Of a DNA stretch of 41,105 bases, positions 8,121-16,757 are shown one piece after another. The DNA comes from Cyanothece sp. BG0011 (GTDB taxonomy: Bacteria; Cyanobacteriota; Cyanobacteriia; Cyanobacteriales; Microcystaceae). Made by a program: the position numbers and the translations under genes. Every line of letters begins with the position of its first letter. Positions within the stretch are counted from its first letter, which is position 1. The DNA is taken from the NCBI RefSeq assembly GCF_003013815.1, contig NZ_PRLH01000192.1, positions 1-41,105 on the forward strand, given 5' to 3'. The notes under the pieces were generated by a model, which saw only the letters and a program-made list of their open reading frames with translations, was not told the origin of the DNA and did not search any database.

Positions 8121-8396
8121 ATGGCTGTCAAAGTATTAATTCCCACTCCTTTGCAAAAATACACCAACAACCAAGCGACTTTAGAATGTAGCGCGGATAA
8201 TGTTGGGGCATTAATTGAAACCTTGGAAAGTAGTTTTCCTGGGATAAAAGCCCGTTTGTGCGATGATGATGGTAAACCCCGTCGCTTCTTAAATTTTTAT
8301 GTGAATAGTGAAGATATTCGCTTTTTAGACAATACCGAAACTGCTTTAAAAGATGGAGATGAAGTCAGTATCGTTCCTGCGGTTGCTGGTGGTTAA
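8121..8396 (+). CDS. MoaD/ThiS-like ubiquitin-fold sulfur carrier
   Basis: A 91-residue beta-grasp protein that ends in AVAGG. The C-terminal diglycine is the mark of MoaD, ThiS and CysO sulfur carriers, which are adenylated and converted to a thiocarboxylate by an E1-like enzyme. [14 protein letters not shown] is the classic MoaD ending. The start is ATG 8121 ([14 protein letters not shown]); an upstream GTG-type extension of seven residues is unlikely. The position after thrC, away from molybdopterin genes, suggests a role closer to CysO-type sulfur transfer in amino-acid synthesis than to Moco, but that is inference. A terminator follows at 8431-8457. Confidence 0.88.
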   Translation: MAVKVLIPTPLQKYTNNQATLECSADNVGALIETLESSFPGIKARLCDDDGKPRRFLNFYVNSEDIRFLDNTETALKDGDEVSIVPAVAGG

Positions 8397-8430
8397 ATTC
8401 AACACTAACGGTATATGATGTAACATAATA

Positions 8431-8457
8431 AAAATCCTGCTAATGTGGGATTTTTTT
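8431..8457 (+). terminator. Terminator after the MoaD-like gene
   Basis: AAAATCC (8431-8437) pairs with GGATTTT (8448-8454), followed by T to 8457. It includes the GTG at 8445, which argues that the next gene starts at ATG 8469 instead. Confidence 0.65.
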
Positions 8458-8468
8458 CTTTTGAATTG

Positions 8469-9281
8469 ATGAAAACCTTTTTATTTTGGAATCTCAATAA
8501 GAAACCACTCATTGATAATATTGTCTCTTTAACTCAATTTTATGATGTTGATGTCTTGATGTTTTGTGAGTGGAATATTGTTATTGCTGATCTCCTCAAT
8601 GCTTTAAATGCTGATGGAAAAGGAAGTTATTATTATATACCTGGTAATTGTGAAAAAATTAAAATTTTTACTAAATTTCCTAACGAGTTTATTAAACCTG
8701 TTTTTGAATCTGATCGCTTAACCATTCGCCATATTACCTTACCAGGAAGTGACAGTATATTATTAGCAGTTATTCATTTTGTTGACAAATATAACTGGGA
8801 TGACGACAGCCAAAATGCAGAATGTTATAATTTAGCGGAAACCATCAAAGAAACAGAATTAAGATTAGGTCATAGTCGGACTGTTTTGGTAGGTGATTTG
8901 AATATGAACCCGTTTCAAGCAGGAGTTATTATGGCCAATGGGTTACACGCAGTTATGACTAAAAAAATTGCGTCATCCATGTCTAGAAAAGTTCAACAAA
9001 AAGAGTATAAATTCTTTTATAATCCAATGTGGAATTTATTAGGGGATCATTTTCCAGGTGTACCAGGAACCTATTATTTGCGTCAAGGAGTTCATAAAGT
9101 TTATTTTTGGAATATGTTAGATCAAGTGTTAATTCGTCCTGAACTTTTGGATAATTTTAGGGTAGAAGATTTAGAAATTGTTGAGTTTGATGGGAAGGTT
9201 TCTTTATTGAATTCTCAAGGGTATCCGAATAAAAAACAATATTCTGATCATCTTCCCATTAAGTTTACATTAGCTATCTAA
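8469..9281 (+). CDS. Endonuclease/exonuclease/phosphatase (EEP) fold protein
   Basis: A 270-residue protein with EEP (DNase I/AP endonuclease-like) motifs in order: FWNLNKKP at the N-terminus (metal-binding Asn), MFCEWNI (catalytic Glu), VIHFVDK, VGDLNMNP (Asp and Asn of the active site), MLDQVLIRPEL and YSDHLPIKF (catalytic Asp-His). All key residues seem present, so it should be an active metal-dependent phosphodiesterase or nuclease. The substrate is unknown; no signal peptide, so cytosolic. GTG 8445 is an alternative start but sits in a terminator. The gene is followed 31 bases later by a protein of unknown family with a good ribosome site, probably an operon partner. Confidence 0.82.
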   Translation: MKTFLFWNLNKKPLIDNIVSLTQFYDVDVLMFCEWNIVIADLLNALNADGKGSYYYIPGNCEKIKIFTKFPNEFIKPVFESDRLTIRHITLPGSDSILLAVIHFVDKYNWDDDSQNAECYNLAETIKETELRLGHSRTVLVGDLNMNPFQAGVIMANGLHAVMTKKIASSMSRKVQQKEYKFFYNPMWNLLGDHFPGVPGTYYLRQGVHKVYFWNMLDQVLIRPELLDNFRVEDLEIVEFDGKVSLLNSQGYPNKKQYSDHLPIKFTLAI

Positions 9282-9312
9282 CTTATATTTATTATTAAAG
9301 GAGAATTTTAAA

Positions 9313-9750
9313 ATGGTAGATTACAAACAAGATTTATGGCCAGATGAAATTAAATCTATAGAAGTTATTTCTCCTGTCACTATTATTAAAGAACAAGGAA
9401 AAATATTGGGAAAAAAGACAAATAATATTGTTGTTGGAGAAGTTAAAACTTTTCAGTCTAGTCAGTTTCCACCTAGTCGCTTTCCCTTTACTTATAGATT
9501 TGTTCTTGTTTGTTCTATTATGAATTATGTCTATAGGTTATTTGATTTTGGATTTGCAATAGAAATGTATCCGGTAACTATTGTTCCTGATGCTTCAATA
9601 AGAAAAGAATTAGCTTGTAAAGAAGAAATAAAAGCTGATTCAGAAGAAGATTTAATACAAACACTTAAAGAAATTTTTTCAGCCCAAAAAACAGTAAAAA
9701 TTATTACTACTTTACTTGCACAGTCACAAGATATTAAAGATGAAAGTTAG
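9313..9750 (+). CDS. Unknown protein paired with the EEP gene
   Basis: A 145-residue protein I do not recognise. It has a clear AAAGGAG ribosome site at 9298-9304, 8 bases before the ATG, so it is surely translated. Predicted strands alternate through residues 15-95 (EVISPVTIIKEQGKILG, NIVVGEVKTF, YRFVLVCSIMNYVYRLFDFG, AIEMYPVTIVP) and a charged helical segment closes the protein (EEDLIQTLKEIFSAQKTVK). There is no signal peptide or membrane helix. Position and spacing suggest it acts with the EEP enzyme, as a specificity, immunity or substrate-delivery subunit; this is inference from gene order only. Confidence 0.7.
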   Translation: MVDYKQDLWPDEIKSIEVISPVTIIKEQGKILGKKTNNIVVGEVKTFQSSQFPPSRFPFTYRFVLVCSIMNYVYRLFDFGFAIEMYPVTIVPDASIRKELACKEEIKADSEEDLIQTLKEIFSAQKTVKIITTLLAQSQDIKDES

Positions 9751-9802
9751 TAATTATTCAATTTCTTTTTAATTTTTAGATTGACATAGACTTTCAAACT
9801 GT

Positions 9803-9819
9803 ACAAGCAAGATGCTTGT
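9803..9819. repeat. Short perfect inverted repeat
   Basis: ACAAGCA (9803-9809) and TGCTTGT (9813-9819) around AGA. It lies in the 263-base spacer before the MscS gene. It has no T-run and resembles a dispersed cyanobacterial palindrome. Nothing else was seen in the spacer, which is very AT-rich. Confidence 0.5.
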
Positions 9820-10013
9820 GTTACAGGGTTCATAACTTTAAAAGAAACAAAAAAATTTTATTAAATAAAGACTACTTTACTATTTAACAGCGATAGTATT
9901 AATTCAAGCTGTTTGCTGGTCGTAGATTTATATAAAAATTATTATTTTGAATTAAAAATCATATCAAGTCACACTATGAATTATTTATCTAGATAAAGAA
10001 AGGATATTAACTA

Positions 10014-11495
10014 ATGTTTAACTTACAGAAAATTTTCAATAATCTAATTGGTATTTTAGATAGTATCACCTTTTCTATTGGCAAGAATGAGGTTACTTTA
10101 ACCTATTTATTTCAAGTTATTGCTTATTTAATTATTATTGCTATTTTAGCCAATTACTTAAACAAAATTTTAAGACGTAGACTACTAACAAGATTAATTA
10201 GTGAACATGGAATTCGTTATGTTTTTGCTAGTTTAATTAGTTATGGAGTGGGTGCTTTTTGTTTTATTATAATCTTACAAACCACAGGATTTAATGTTTC
10301 AGCCCTTGCTTTTTTAGGAGGTGGTGTTGGCATTGGAATTGGTTTAGGGTTACAAGGAATGACTAAAAATTTGGTCAGTGGACTCAGTTTATTGTTAGAA
10401 AGAAAAATAAAAATAGGTAATTTTATTAAGTTTAATGAGATAGAAGGTTATGTCACTGAAATTTCGACTCGTTCTGCTACAATTCAACTAGAAAATGGAG
10501 CTTCGGTGATTGTACCTAACCGTAATTTAATGGAAAATCCACTGACTAATTACCATTATAAAACTGATAACGTACGTTTAAATTTATTAATTAGAGTTGA
10601 CTATAATAGTGATCTAGTATTAGTTACTGAAACTTTATTGATGTCTGTTTATTCAGAAAATCATATTATTAAAAATCCTCATCCTAAAGTTATTTTTAAA
10701 GGATTTGCTGATAGCTGTTTAGAATTTGAACTTTGGTTTTGGATAGAAAGTGATAATATGGGGATTCGCTTTGAAATTATGAGTTCTTTATACTTTGCCG
10801 TTGAATATAATTTACGAAAACGACAGATTAGAATACCGTTAGCACAACGAGAATTATGGTTTAAAAATTATGAAACAACTAACTTTTTACCCACAAATCA
10901 AGCCGATCATTTGATAACATTAGCTACTCATCAAGCAATTAATAATCATTATACACAACCTGATAGATTAACTTCATCTGGTTTATTATCTATTAAAGAC
11001 TTATTAACCAAAGTAGAATATTTTAAAACATTGGATGATTTACACATTAGAAAGTTAATTGAAATTGGTACATTAAAACAATTAAAACATAATGAAGTTT
11101 TATTTAAAGAAAATGATCCAGGAGATGCTTTTTATATTATTTTATCAGGAGCAGTGGAAATTTATACAGAAACCTTGAATAAAACCTTAGCTATTTTACA
11201 AAAAGGGGATTTTTTCGGAGAATTAGCATTAATGTTAGGTATTCCTCGCACGGCAAGCGTCAAAGCGCAACAAGAAACTATCTTATTTTCTATTAATAAT
11301 CAACAATTTGATAGACTTTTAAAAGATTATCCAGAATTGTCTGAATGTATTATAGGACAATTAACTAAAAACCAAGAAGAATTGAATCGTCGTCGCCAAG
11401 AATTAAAAGAAAAAGGATTGCTAAAAGTTGAAGAAGAAGAAAGTAATATTATTGATTGGGTGCGTCATCGTCTTCAATCTATTCTAACATTATAA
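10014..11495 (+). CDS. MscS-like channel with cyclic-nucleotide-binding domain
   Basis: A 493-residue inner-membrane channel. Helices lie at about residues 30-50 and 68-90. The pore helix is rich in Gly and Ala (LAFLGGGVGIGIGLGLQG, residues 98-115), as in MscS TM3. It is followed by the MscS beta domain (GNFIKFNEIEGYVTEISTRS, then VIVPNRNLMENPLTNY). The C-terminal part, residues about 340-450, is a CAP-ED/cNMP-binding domain with KENDPGDAFYIILSG and a phosphate-binding cassette (FFGELALMLGIPRTASV at about 400-416) with the conserved Glu and Arg. It therefore belongs to the bCNG group, channels thought to be gated or tuned by cAMP/cGMP. It ends 9 bases from a convergent potassium-channel-like gene. 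Confidence 0.9.
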   Translation: MFNLQKIFNNLIGILDSITFSIGKNEVTLTYLFQVIAYLIIIAILANYLNKILRRRLLTRLISEHGIRYVFASLISYGVGAFCFIIILQTTGFNVSALAFLGGGVGIGIGLGLQGMTKNLVSGLSLLLERKIKIGNFIKFNEIEGYVTEISTRSATIQLENGASVIVPNRNLMENPLTNYHYKTDNVRLNLLIRVDYNSDLVLVTETLLMSVYSENHIIKNPHPKVIFKGFADSCLEFELWFWIESDNMGIRFEIMSSLYFAVEYNLRKRQIRIPLAQRELWFKNYETTNFLPTNQADHLITLATHQAINNHYTQPDRLTSSGLLSIKDLLTKVEYFKTLDDLHIRKLIEIGTLKQLKHNEVLFKENDPGDAFYIILSGAVEIYTETLNKTLAILQKGDFFGELALMLGIPRTASVKAQQETILFSINNQQFDRLLKDYPELSECIIGQLTKNQEELNRRRQELKEKGLLKVEEEESNIIDWVRHRLQSILTL

Positions 11496-11504
11496 TTCAA
11501 TTAT

Positions 11505-13523
11505 TTAACTGTTATTTCCTTCAAGAGAAATTAAATGAGATTCAACCCGTAACTTACGTAATTCTCGCACTAATCTTAATCCTTGATGATGATATAACGG
11601 AATGGGAAAAAGAGTCGGTAATTGCTTCATTAAATTTCTTGCTAAGCTTAAAGAACAACCAGAAATCCTAGATAAAGTGTTAGCTCCTTCAAAAATAGCG
11701 TCATTGGTAGCAGCATCTTGGATCTGAATTTTCCATATCTTTTTATCTAAAGCAAGTTGTCCTTTTTCAATGGATTTTAACCCCTCAATGGTAGCTAAAA
11801 TAACCAAGCGATCGCCCACTGATAACCTCAATTCTTCATGGGGCATAAAAATAGGAGATTGAGGGGGTTTTTGATACAAAATAGGAACAACACCGTAACC
11901 ATAAGCGATATCTGCTAACAATAATCCATTTAAAGTATCATGGGACTCAATATAATATTCTGTCACTAAAATGGTTTGATTATTGAGGCGAAAAAGGGTA
12001 AGAATATTCTCTCCAAAAGCCGCACCTGCGAATACTTCTGCAGCCACTTCGTAGGTTCCTACAATTTGAGCATGGGGTAAAATTTGTAGTAAATATTTTC
12101 CTAATTGTTGTCCAGCAGTCCGAATCACTAAATGACAATTAGGATTGAGTTTTTTGGCGGTTAAAGCGACTTCTAAGTTGAGAATTTCATCATCAGTTAC
12201 TACTACAATACTTTTAGCCGTTTCTAAATTAGCTTGAGGAAGAATATCTTGTAAATGTCCAGTCATTAAAGGAATATCTAACATCATTTCTGAAGCAATA
12301 TCAGCCTTAAAACTAATGCCTAATAAAGCTTGTTTAAACCCTTGTAATAATCTAGCTATTTCTCTGCCAACTCTTCCTAAACCAATAATAATAATATGAT
12401 TTTGCTCAGGAATCGGAGGACGACGTTTGACAAATTGAAATTTAGTTGATAATAATAATTCTGTTAATAAAGCATACAACACTCCCACAAAAGCCGTACC
12501 AGATAAAGTTAATCCTAAGCTAAATAATTGTAGCCAATGGGGAATTTGTTCCATTTGTTGAAATTCTCCAAATAGATCAGAATATCCACCTAATAATAAA
12601 ATAATTGTAGCTGAAAAAGCAGAAAAAAAGGTTGATTCGGGATAATAACTATGAATTAAAATTGTACCCAAAAACAACAAAATCAAAACAATAGATCCAC
12701 AAAGTAAGGCAACTCCTCGTAAATAGTTTCGTCCTTTTCTCCATAATTGAAAAATAGAACTTTTGACTTTCAATAGAAAAGGTTTTGACTGGAAAAAAAT
12801 CGGGTAATTTAGTGATTTTGATGAATTAGTTGTTAATACATCTTGAACTTGAACATAGGTAATAAGATCACCCGGTTGTAAAATTGTCTCAGGGTTCCAT
12901 TGATAGAAAGATCCCCAAAAATTTGGCGACTGATGATGATAGGAAAGTAAAGAACGAGTACGAGTATTTAATTCATGAAGATAACGGCTATAACACCAAG
13001 AATCATTACTTTTCAGACGACGTTGTATGATTTGTAAAGGTTGACCATCTAGAGTAAAAAAGCCTTTAATCTCACTTCCTAAAGCAGCTAAAGCAAAAGC
13101 AGTAGTGGGTAGTTGGGTGGGTTCATAAGCAATAAAATTCCCTAATTGTTCTTCGAGTAAACTGTTAAGATTATCTTGAGAGGAACGCACCACTAAACGG
13201 GTTTTCGGATTGAGTTGACGGATGGCTAAAGCGGTTTCAATATTAACCTGTTCACTGGTGGTAACTAATAAGGCCGCGCGACATTTTTTGAGGTTAGCTT
13301 GTTGTAAAATTTTAATGTATCGACAATCACCAAAAATTAACGGATCAATTAAGTCTTCTATATTGGGAATTTCCCAAATATTGGGTTTAAAAAGTTCAAT
13401 GGCAACGACTTTCACCCCGAATTTTTTGAGAGATAAAACACAATGCTGTCCTAAACTTCCTAATCCACAGATTAAAAAGCTTTCTTCTTGATCAGGTCGT
13501 TTTTTACTAGAAGAATCAGACAA
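11505..13523 (-). CDS. Potassium-channel-like protein with two RCK (TrkA) domains
   Basis: A 672-residue protein arranged RCK - membrane core - RCK. The first Rossmann fold has GLGSLG at residues 20-25, and the second GLGRVG at 381-386; both would bind NAD(H) or nucleotides. A first TrkA-C-like segment follows the first Rossmann domain (residues about 150-230). Two or three transmembrane helices lie at 268-292, 298-312 and 331-358, with a pore-like loop LLLGGYSDLFG at 310-319. The loop reads GGYSD where potassium filters usually read GYGD, so selectivity may be altered or lost. A second TrkA-C follows at about 500-580, and a C-terminal extension. It is convergent with the MscS-cNMP gene, both ion-handling. 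Confidence 0.85.
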   Translation of the reverse strand: MSDSSSKKRPDQEESFLICGLGSLGQHCVLSLKKFGVKVVAIELFKPNIWEIPNIEDLIDPLIFGDCRYIKILQQANLKKCRAALLVTTSEQVNIETALAIRQLNPKTRLVVRSSQDNLNSLLEEQLGNFIAYEPTQLPTTAFALAALGSEIKGFFTLDGQPLQIIQRRLKSNDSWCYSRYLHELNTRTRSLLSYHHQSPNFWGSFYQWNPETILQPGDLITYVQVQDVLTTNSSKSLNYPIFFQSKPFLLKVKSSIFQLWRKGRNYLRGVALLCGSIVLILLFLGTILIHSYYPESTFFSAFSATIILLLGGYSDLFGEFQQMEQIPHWLQLFSLGLTLSGTAFVGVLYALLTELLLSTKFQFVKRRPPIPEQNHIIIIGLGRVGREIARLLQGFKQALLGISFKADIASEMMLDIPLMTGHLQDILPQANLETAKSIVVVTDDEILNLEVALTAKKLNPNCHLVIRTAGQQLGKYLLQILPHAQIVGTYEVAAEVFAGAAFGENILTLFRLNNQTILVTEYYIESHDTLNGLLLADIAYGYGVVPILYQKPPQSPIFMPHEELRLSVGDRLVILATIEGLKSIEKGQLALDKKIWKIQIQDAATNDAIFEGANTLSRISGCSLSLARNLMKQLPTLFPIPLYHHQGLRLVRELRKLRVESHLISLEGNNS

Positions 13524-13711
13524 AGTGTTTTTACAGTTAAATTCGTTGATACTAACTTAATTGTAATTTGTTGACTCGATTTTTTTACCAATCCCTAGAC
13601 ACAATCCTCAAAACTGTGTTATTATTATATATAGTAAGGTAATATAGGAAGATAGTAAGTCTACGAAACCAACTAGAAGCCTTAGACATCCTTGACCTGG
13701 CTACTATGGAC

Positions 13712-13906
13712 TCAACGCTCTTGAAAGAAACCTTTGACGTTTTCCAGAATACTACCGAAGACAGGTAATTGTTTAACCACGATTTCCACTAACTCCACAA
13801 AAGATTTTTCTGAGAGTCTATCATCCATTTTCAGTTGGAAAACACCAATTGAAATGAAGATTAGTATAGTAACAATAACAACAAAAGAACCTTTTACTGG
13901 ACTGTT
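13712..13906 (-). pseudogene. Small membrane-protein frame lacking a start codon
   Basis: A minus-strand frame of 64 codons opens after a TAA (13907-13909) and ends at TGA 13712-13714. It encodes SPVKGSFVVIVTILIFISIG, a textbook transmembrane helix after a short polar lead, and then a soluble amphipathic part, MDDRLSEKSFVELVEIVVK, continuing to FFQER. No ATG, GTG or TTG precedes the helix; the only ATG (13828) would start after it and give 38 residues. One extra A in the AAAA at 13907-13910 would extend the frame a little but still finds no start. I read it as a decayed or start-less small membrane protein; the helix makes pure chance less likely. Confidence 0.35.
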
Positions 13907-13917
13907 TTAACTAAGAT

Positions 13918-13979
13918 GGTGGGTTACGATGGATGATTATGTTCTTGTTCTAATCTAGATTATAGCCGTCTAACCCACC
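13918..13979. repeat. Imperfect inverted repeat (MITE-like)
   Basis: GGTGGGTTA (13918-13926) pairs with TAACCCACC (13971-13979), extended by CG/CG across a 2-base bulge, enclosing about 40 bases. The arms resemble the GGTGGGTTA...TAACCCACC elements dispersed in cyanobacterial genomes. It codes for nothing. Confidence 0.5.
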
Positions 13980-14039
13980 CTACCAAGGTACAGTTTTTGT
14001 ATATATAGAAAAAAGCGATCGCTACTTGAGGAAAAGATT

Positions 14040-14507
14040 ATGATAAACTCAACCACCACATCAACCCAAAACTTATATGATCAAGACTATCAACTGTGGT
14101 TAGAAACAACTTTAGAACAACTACGTCAAGGAGACTATTCTCAAGTAGACTGGGAAAACTTATTAGAGGAAATAGAAGGAATGACGAGACGGGATAAACG
14201 TGCATTGAAAAGCTTATTAACTCGTCTATTTGAACATTTTTTAAAATTAGCTTACTGGGAAACAGAAAGAAACTATAATCAAGCCGGATGGATAGCAGAA
14301 ATTCGTAACTTTCGTATTCAAATTAAAGATTTATTAGAAGATAGTCCTAGTTTAAAGCCTTATTTAAAAGAGATTCTTGAGCAATGCTATAAAAATGCTG
14401 TTAAAATAACCAGCGACAAAATGCAAATATCACCTAAACAGTTACCATCAGATCCTATTGCTAACCTAGAACAAATTTTAGATGAAGATTGGCTACCGAT
14501 TCAATAA
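14040..14507 (+). CDS. DUF29 family protein
   Basis: A 155-residue all-helical protein of the DUF29 family, common and often multi-copy in cyanobacteria. The family pattern is clear: LYDQDYQLWLETTLEQLRQG, then DWENLLEEIEGM, then KRALKSLLTRLFEHFLKLAYW. Its function is unknown; members occur near mobile or toxin-like genes but no such partner is obvious here. A short remnant frame follows at 14526-14612. Confidence 0.9.
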   Translation: MINSTTTSTQNLYDQDYQLWLETTLEQLRQGDYSQVDWENLLEEIEGMTRRDKRALKSLLTRLFEHFLKLAYWETERNYNQAGWIAEIRNFRIQIKDLLEDSPSLKPYLKEILEQCYKNAVKITSDKMQISPKQLPSDPIANLEQILDEDWLPIQ

Positions 14508-14525
14508 AATAAAATTGATAAATAG

Positions 14526-14612
14526 ATTGAAAAATGTCAAATATTAGAACATTTGCAAAAAACTAAAGCATCTATAGAGGACATTGATTTTTTTGATCGA
14601 AGATTATTTTAA
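14526..14612 (+). pseudogene. Possible C-terminal gene remnant
   Basis: After an in-frame TAG (14523-14525) a 28-codon frame reads ...CQILEHLQKTKASIEDIDFF and ends DRRLF before TAA 14610-14612. It is helical and protein-like but has no usable start, so it may be the tail of a lost gene. The rest of the spacer to recN (14613-14792) shows no gene. Confidence 0.25.
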
Positions 14613-14792
14613 ATAGGTTCAGGTTTGAATTTAATCTTGTGAAATGATTAAATCTTTATTTGACTTTATAGGACTGTATTTAAACATCACTGTGGTTTCG
14701 GTAACAAAAATAGTTGCAGTTTTTTGTAAATTGCTTAAGATCAAGGAATAAACTTATACTGGTTTCCAGGCTCGAAAGGTTAATATAACTCC

Positions 14793-16559
14793 ATGCTCTC
14801 TTTATTGCAGATTAAAAATTTTGCGTTGGTCGATCGCTTAACCCTCCCGTTTGGTCAAGGGTTGAATGTGTTGACAGGGGAAACCGGGGCCGGGAAATCT
14901 ATTATCCTAGATGCGATCGATGTTGTACTAGGGGGAAAAGTCAATAATCGTCTCATTCGTCAGGGAACTCAACACGCATCCCTAGAAGCGACATTTGAGG
15001 GGAATGAAAGGGTGTTACAGTGGTTACAGGAGCAAGAAATTGATCCCCTAGATGATGGGACTGTGGTATGTTTGCGAGAGTTGTCCTTAACAGGAGAAAC
15101 CGTGCGATCGCGTTCTCGGATCAACGGGGTTCTGGTAAACTTGCCATTAATGGGACAATTCCGTAACCTGTTGGTAGAAATCACCGCACAAGGTCAAACT
15201 GTGCAATTGATGGATGCAACCCGTCAACGGGAATTATTGGATCTCTATGGGGGGAATGCTATCCTCAAACAACGAAAGGTCGTAGAATCTGCTTACGAAA
15301 GTTGCAAGAAAGCGGAAAAAGCTTTAGAAAAACGCAAAAAATCAGAACAAGAACGACTTCAACGCCTGGATTTATTAGAATATCAATTAAAAGAACTGGA
15401 TGAGGCAGAATTAGGCGACCCCGATGAACTCGAACAACTCGAACAAGAACGCGATCGCCTTTCTCATGTGGTAGAGTTGCAGAAACTAAGTTACGAAACC
15501 TATCAACTTCTCTATCAAAACGATAGCGGAGAACCAGCGATCGCCGATCGCCTGGGAGAAGCAGAAATGCTCTTGACAGATATGACAGAATATGATAAGG
15601 AAATAGAGCCATTATTAGAGATGGTCCAATCCGCTTTAACCCAAGTCGTAGAAGCAGGAAAAGAGATAAATAGCTACGGAGACCGATTAGAAGCCGATCC
15701 CCAGAGATTAACAGAGGTAGAAGAGAGAATTAACTTAATTAAGCGGATTTGTCGCAAATATGGACCTAATTTATCAGATGCGATTAGTTTCTATGAGAAA
15801 TTAAGGGGAGAATTAGAGGAATTAAACGATAGTGAACAGTCCATTGAAAAGTTAGAAAAAGAGTATCATCTTGCTTACGAAAAATTGACTCAAACCTGCC
15901 AAGACTTAACCGCATTAAGACAAAAAGCAGCCACAAAATTAGAGAAACAATTAGTCAAAGAATTAAAACCGTTGGCCATGGATAAAGTGGTGTTTGTCTG
16001 TCAAATTACCCCTTGTTCTCCTAGTATAAATGGTAGTGATAAAGTGGTGTTTTATTTTAGTCCTAACCCAGGGGAAAAAATACAACCCTTATCTCGTACT
16101 GCTTCCGGGGGAGAAATGAGTCGATTTCTATTAGCTTTAAAAGCTTGTTTTGCTAAGTCAGAAAACTGTTCAAGTACCCTAATTTTTGACGAAATTGATG
16201 CCGGCGTATCGGGAAAAGTTGCCCAAGCGATCGCAGAAAAATTACACAATTTAAGCGAAAGTTATCAAGTTTTGTGTGTTACCCATCAACCTTTAGTGGC
16301 AGCAATGGCCGAAAATCATTTCCGAGTTGAAAAACAAATTATTGAAGAACTATCACAGCTTGAAAACGAAGAAAATGGACAATTAAGTTTACCTGAATTA
16401 CGAACCGTTGTCAGGGTGAAAGCATTAGAAAATATTCAGACTAGAAGAGAAGAATTAGCGCAATTGACAGGGGGACATTCTTCAGAAGATGCCATGGAAT
16501 TTGCCACATCATTATTAGTTAAAGCGGAATCTTATCGCTTGGGAAAGCAGTCAATTTAG
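14793..16559 (+). CDS. recN: DNA repair ATPase RecN
   Basis: An SMC-like ATPase for double-strand-break repair. The Walker A GETGAGKS is at residues 29-36, after the hallmark N-terminus MLSLLQIKNFALVDRLTLPF. Long coiled-coil helices fill about residues 150-380. The C-terminal ATPase half carries the ABC signature TASGGEMSRFLLALKA (about 432-447), Walker B LIFDEIDAGVSG (about 462-473) and the His of the switch region CVTHQPLVAA. The length of 588 is slightly longer than E. coli RecN. No recombination genes surround it. HIP1 sites are frequent inside it. Confidence 0.96.
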   Translation: MLSLLQIKNFALVDRLTLPFGQGLNVLTGETGAGKSIILDAIDVVLGGKVNNRLIRQGTQHASLEATFEGNERVLQWLQEQEIDPLDDGTVVCLRELSLTGETVRSRSRINGVLVNLPLMGQFRNLLVEITAQGQTVQLMDATRQRELLDLYGGNAILKQRKVVESAYESCKKAEKALEKRKKSEQERLQRLDLLEYQLKELDEAELGDPDELEQLEQERDRLSHVVELQKLSYETYQLLYQNDSGEPAIADRLGEAEMLLTDMTEYDKEIEPLLEMVQSALTQVVEAGKEINSYGDRLEADPQRLTEVEERINLIKRICRKYGPNLSDAISFYEKLRGELEELNDSEQSIEKLEKEYHLAYEKLTQTCQDLTALRQKAATKLEKQLVKELKPLAMDKVVFVCQITPCSPSINGSDKVVFYFSPNPGEKIQPLSRTASGGEMSRFLLALKACFAKSENCSSTLIFDEIDAGVSGKVAQAIAEKLHNLSESYQVLCVTHQPLVAAMAENHFRVEKQIIEELSQLENEENGQLSLPELRTVVRVKALENIQTRREELAQLTGGHSSEDAMEFATSLLVKAESYRLGKQSI

Positions 16560-16757
16560 AACAAATAATTGATAATCAATCCTTTAAACTAATTAGTACA
16601 ATGATAATTGTAACGATATTGATTGTCGTTTTTGTTTGGGGGTTTTTGATACTCATTTAGGAGAATTATTAATGAAAGTTAGAGAAGAACTACTCAATCT
16701 ATAAAATATAGATTATACTAATAAAATTAGATATTTTATTGAGGATTATTATCTAGA

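Larger units (their letters stand above)
13524..14039. other. Long spacer with a decayed small gene and a repeat
   Basis: This 516-base stretch holds promoters for the potassium-channel gene (minus) and the DUF29 gene (plus), a minus-strand open frame without a start (13712-13906), and an imperfect inverted repeat (13918-13979). ATTATTATATATAGTAAG at 13621-13638 is very AT-rich. A HIP1 octamer lies at about 14015-14022, just before the DUF29 start. Confidence 0.5.

Noticed and set aside
11456-11671. 71-codon frame bridging the MscS and potassium-channel ends
   Set aside because: It overlaps both well supported convergent genes and has no start context.
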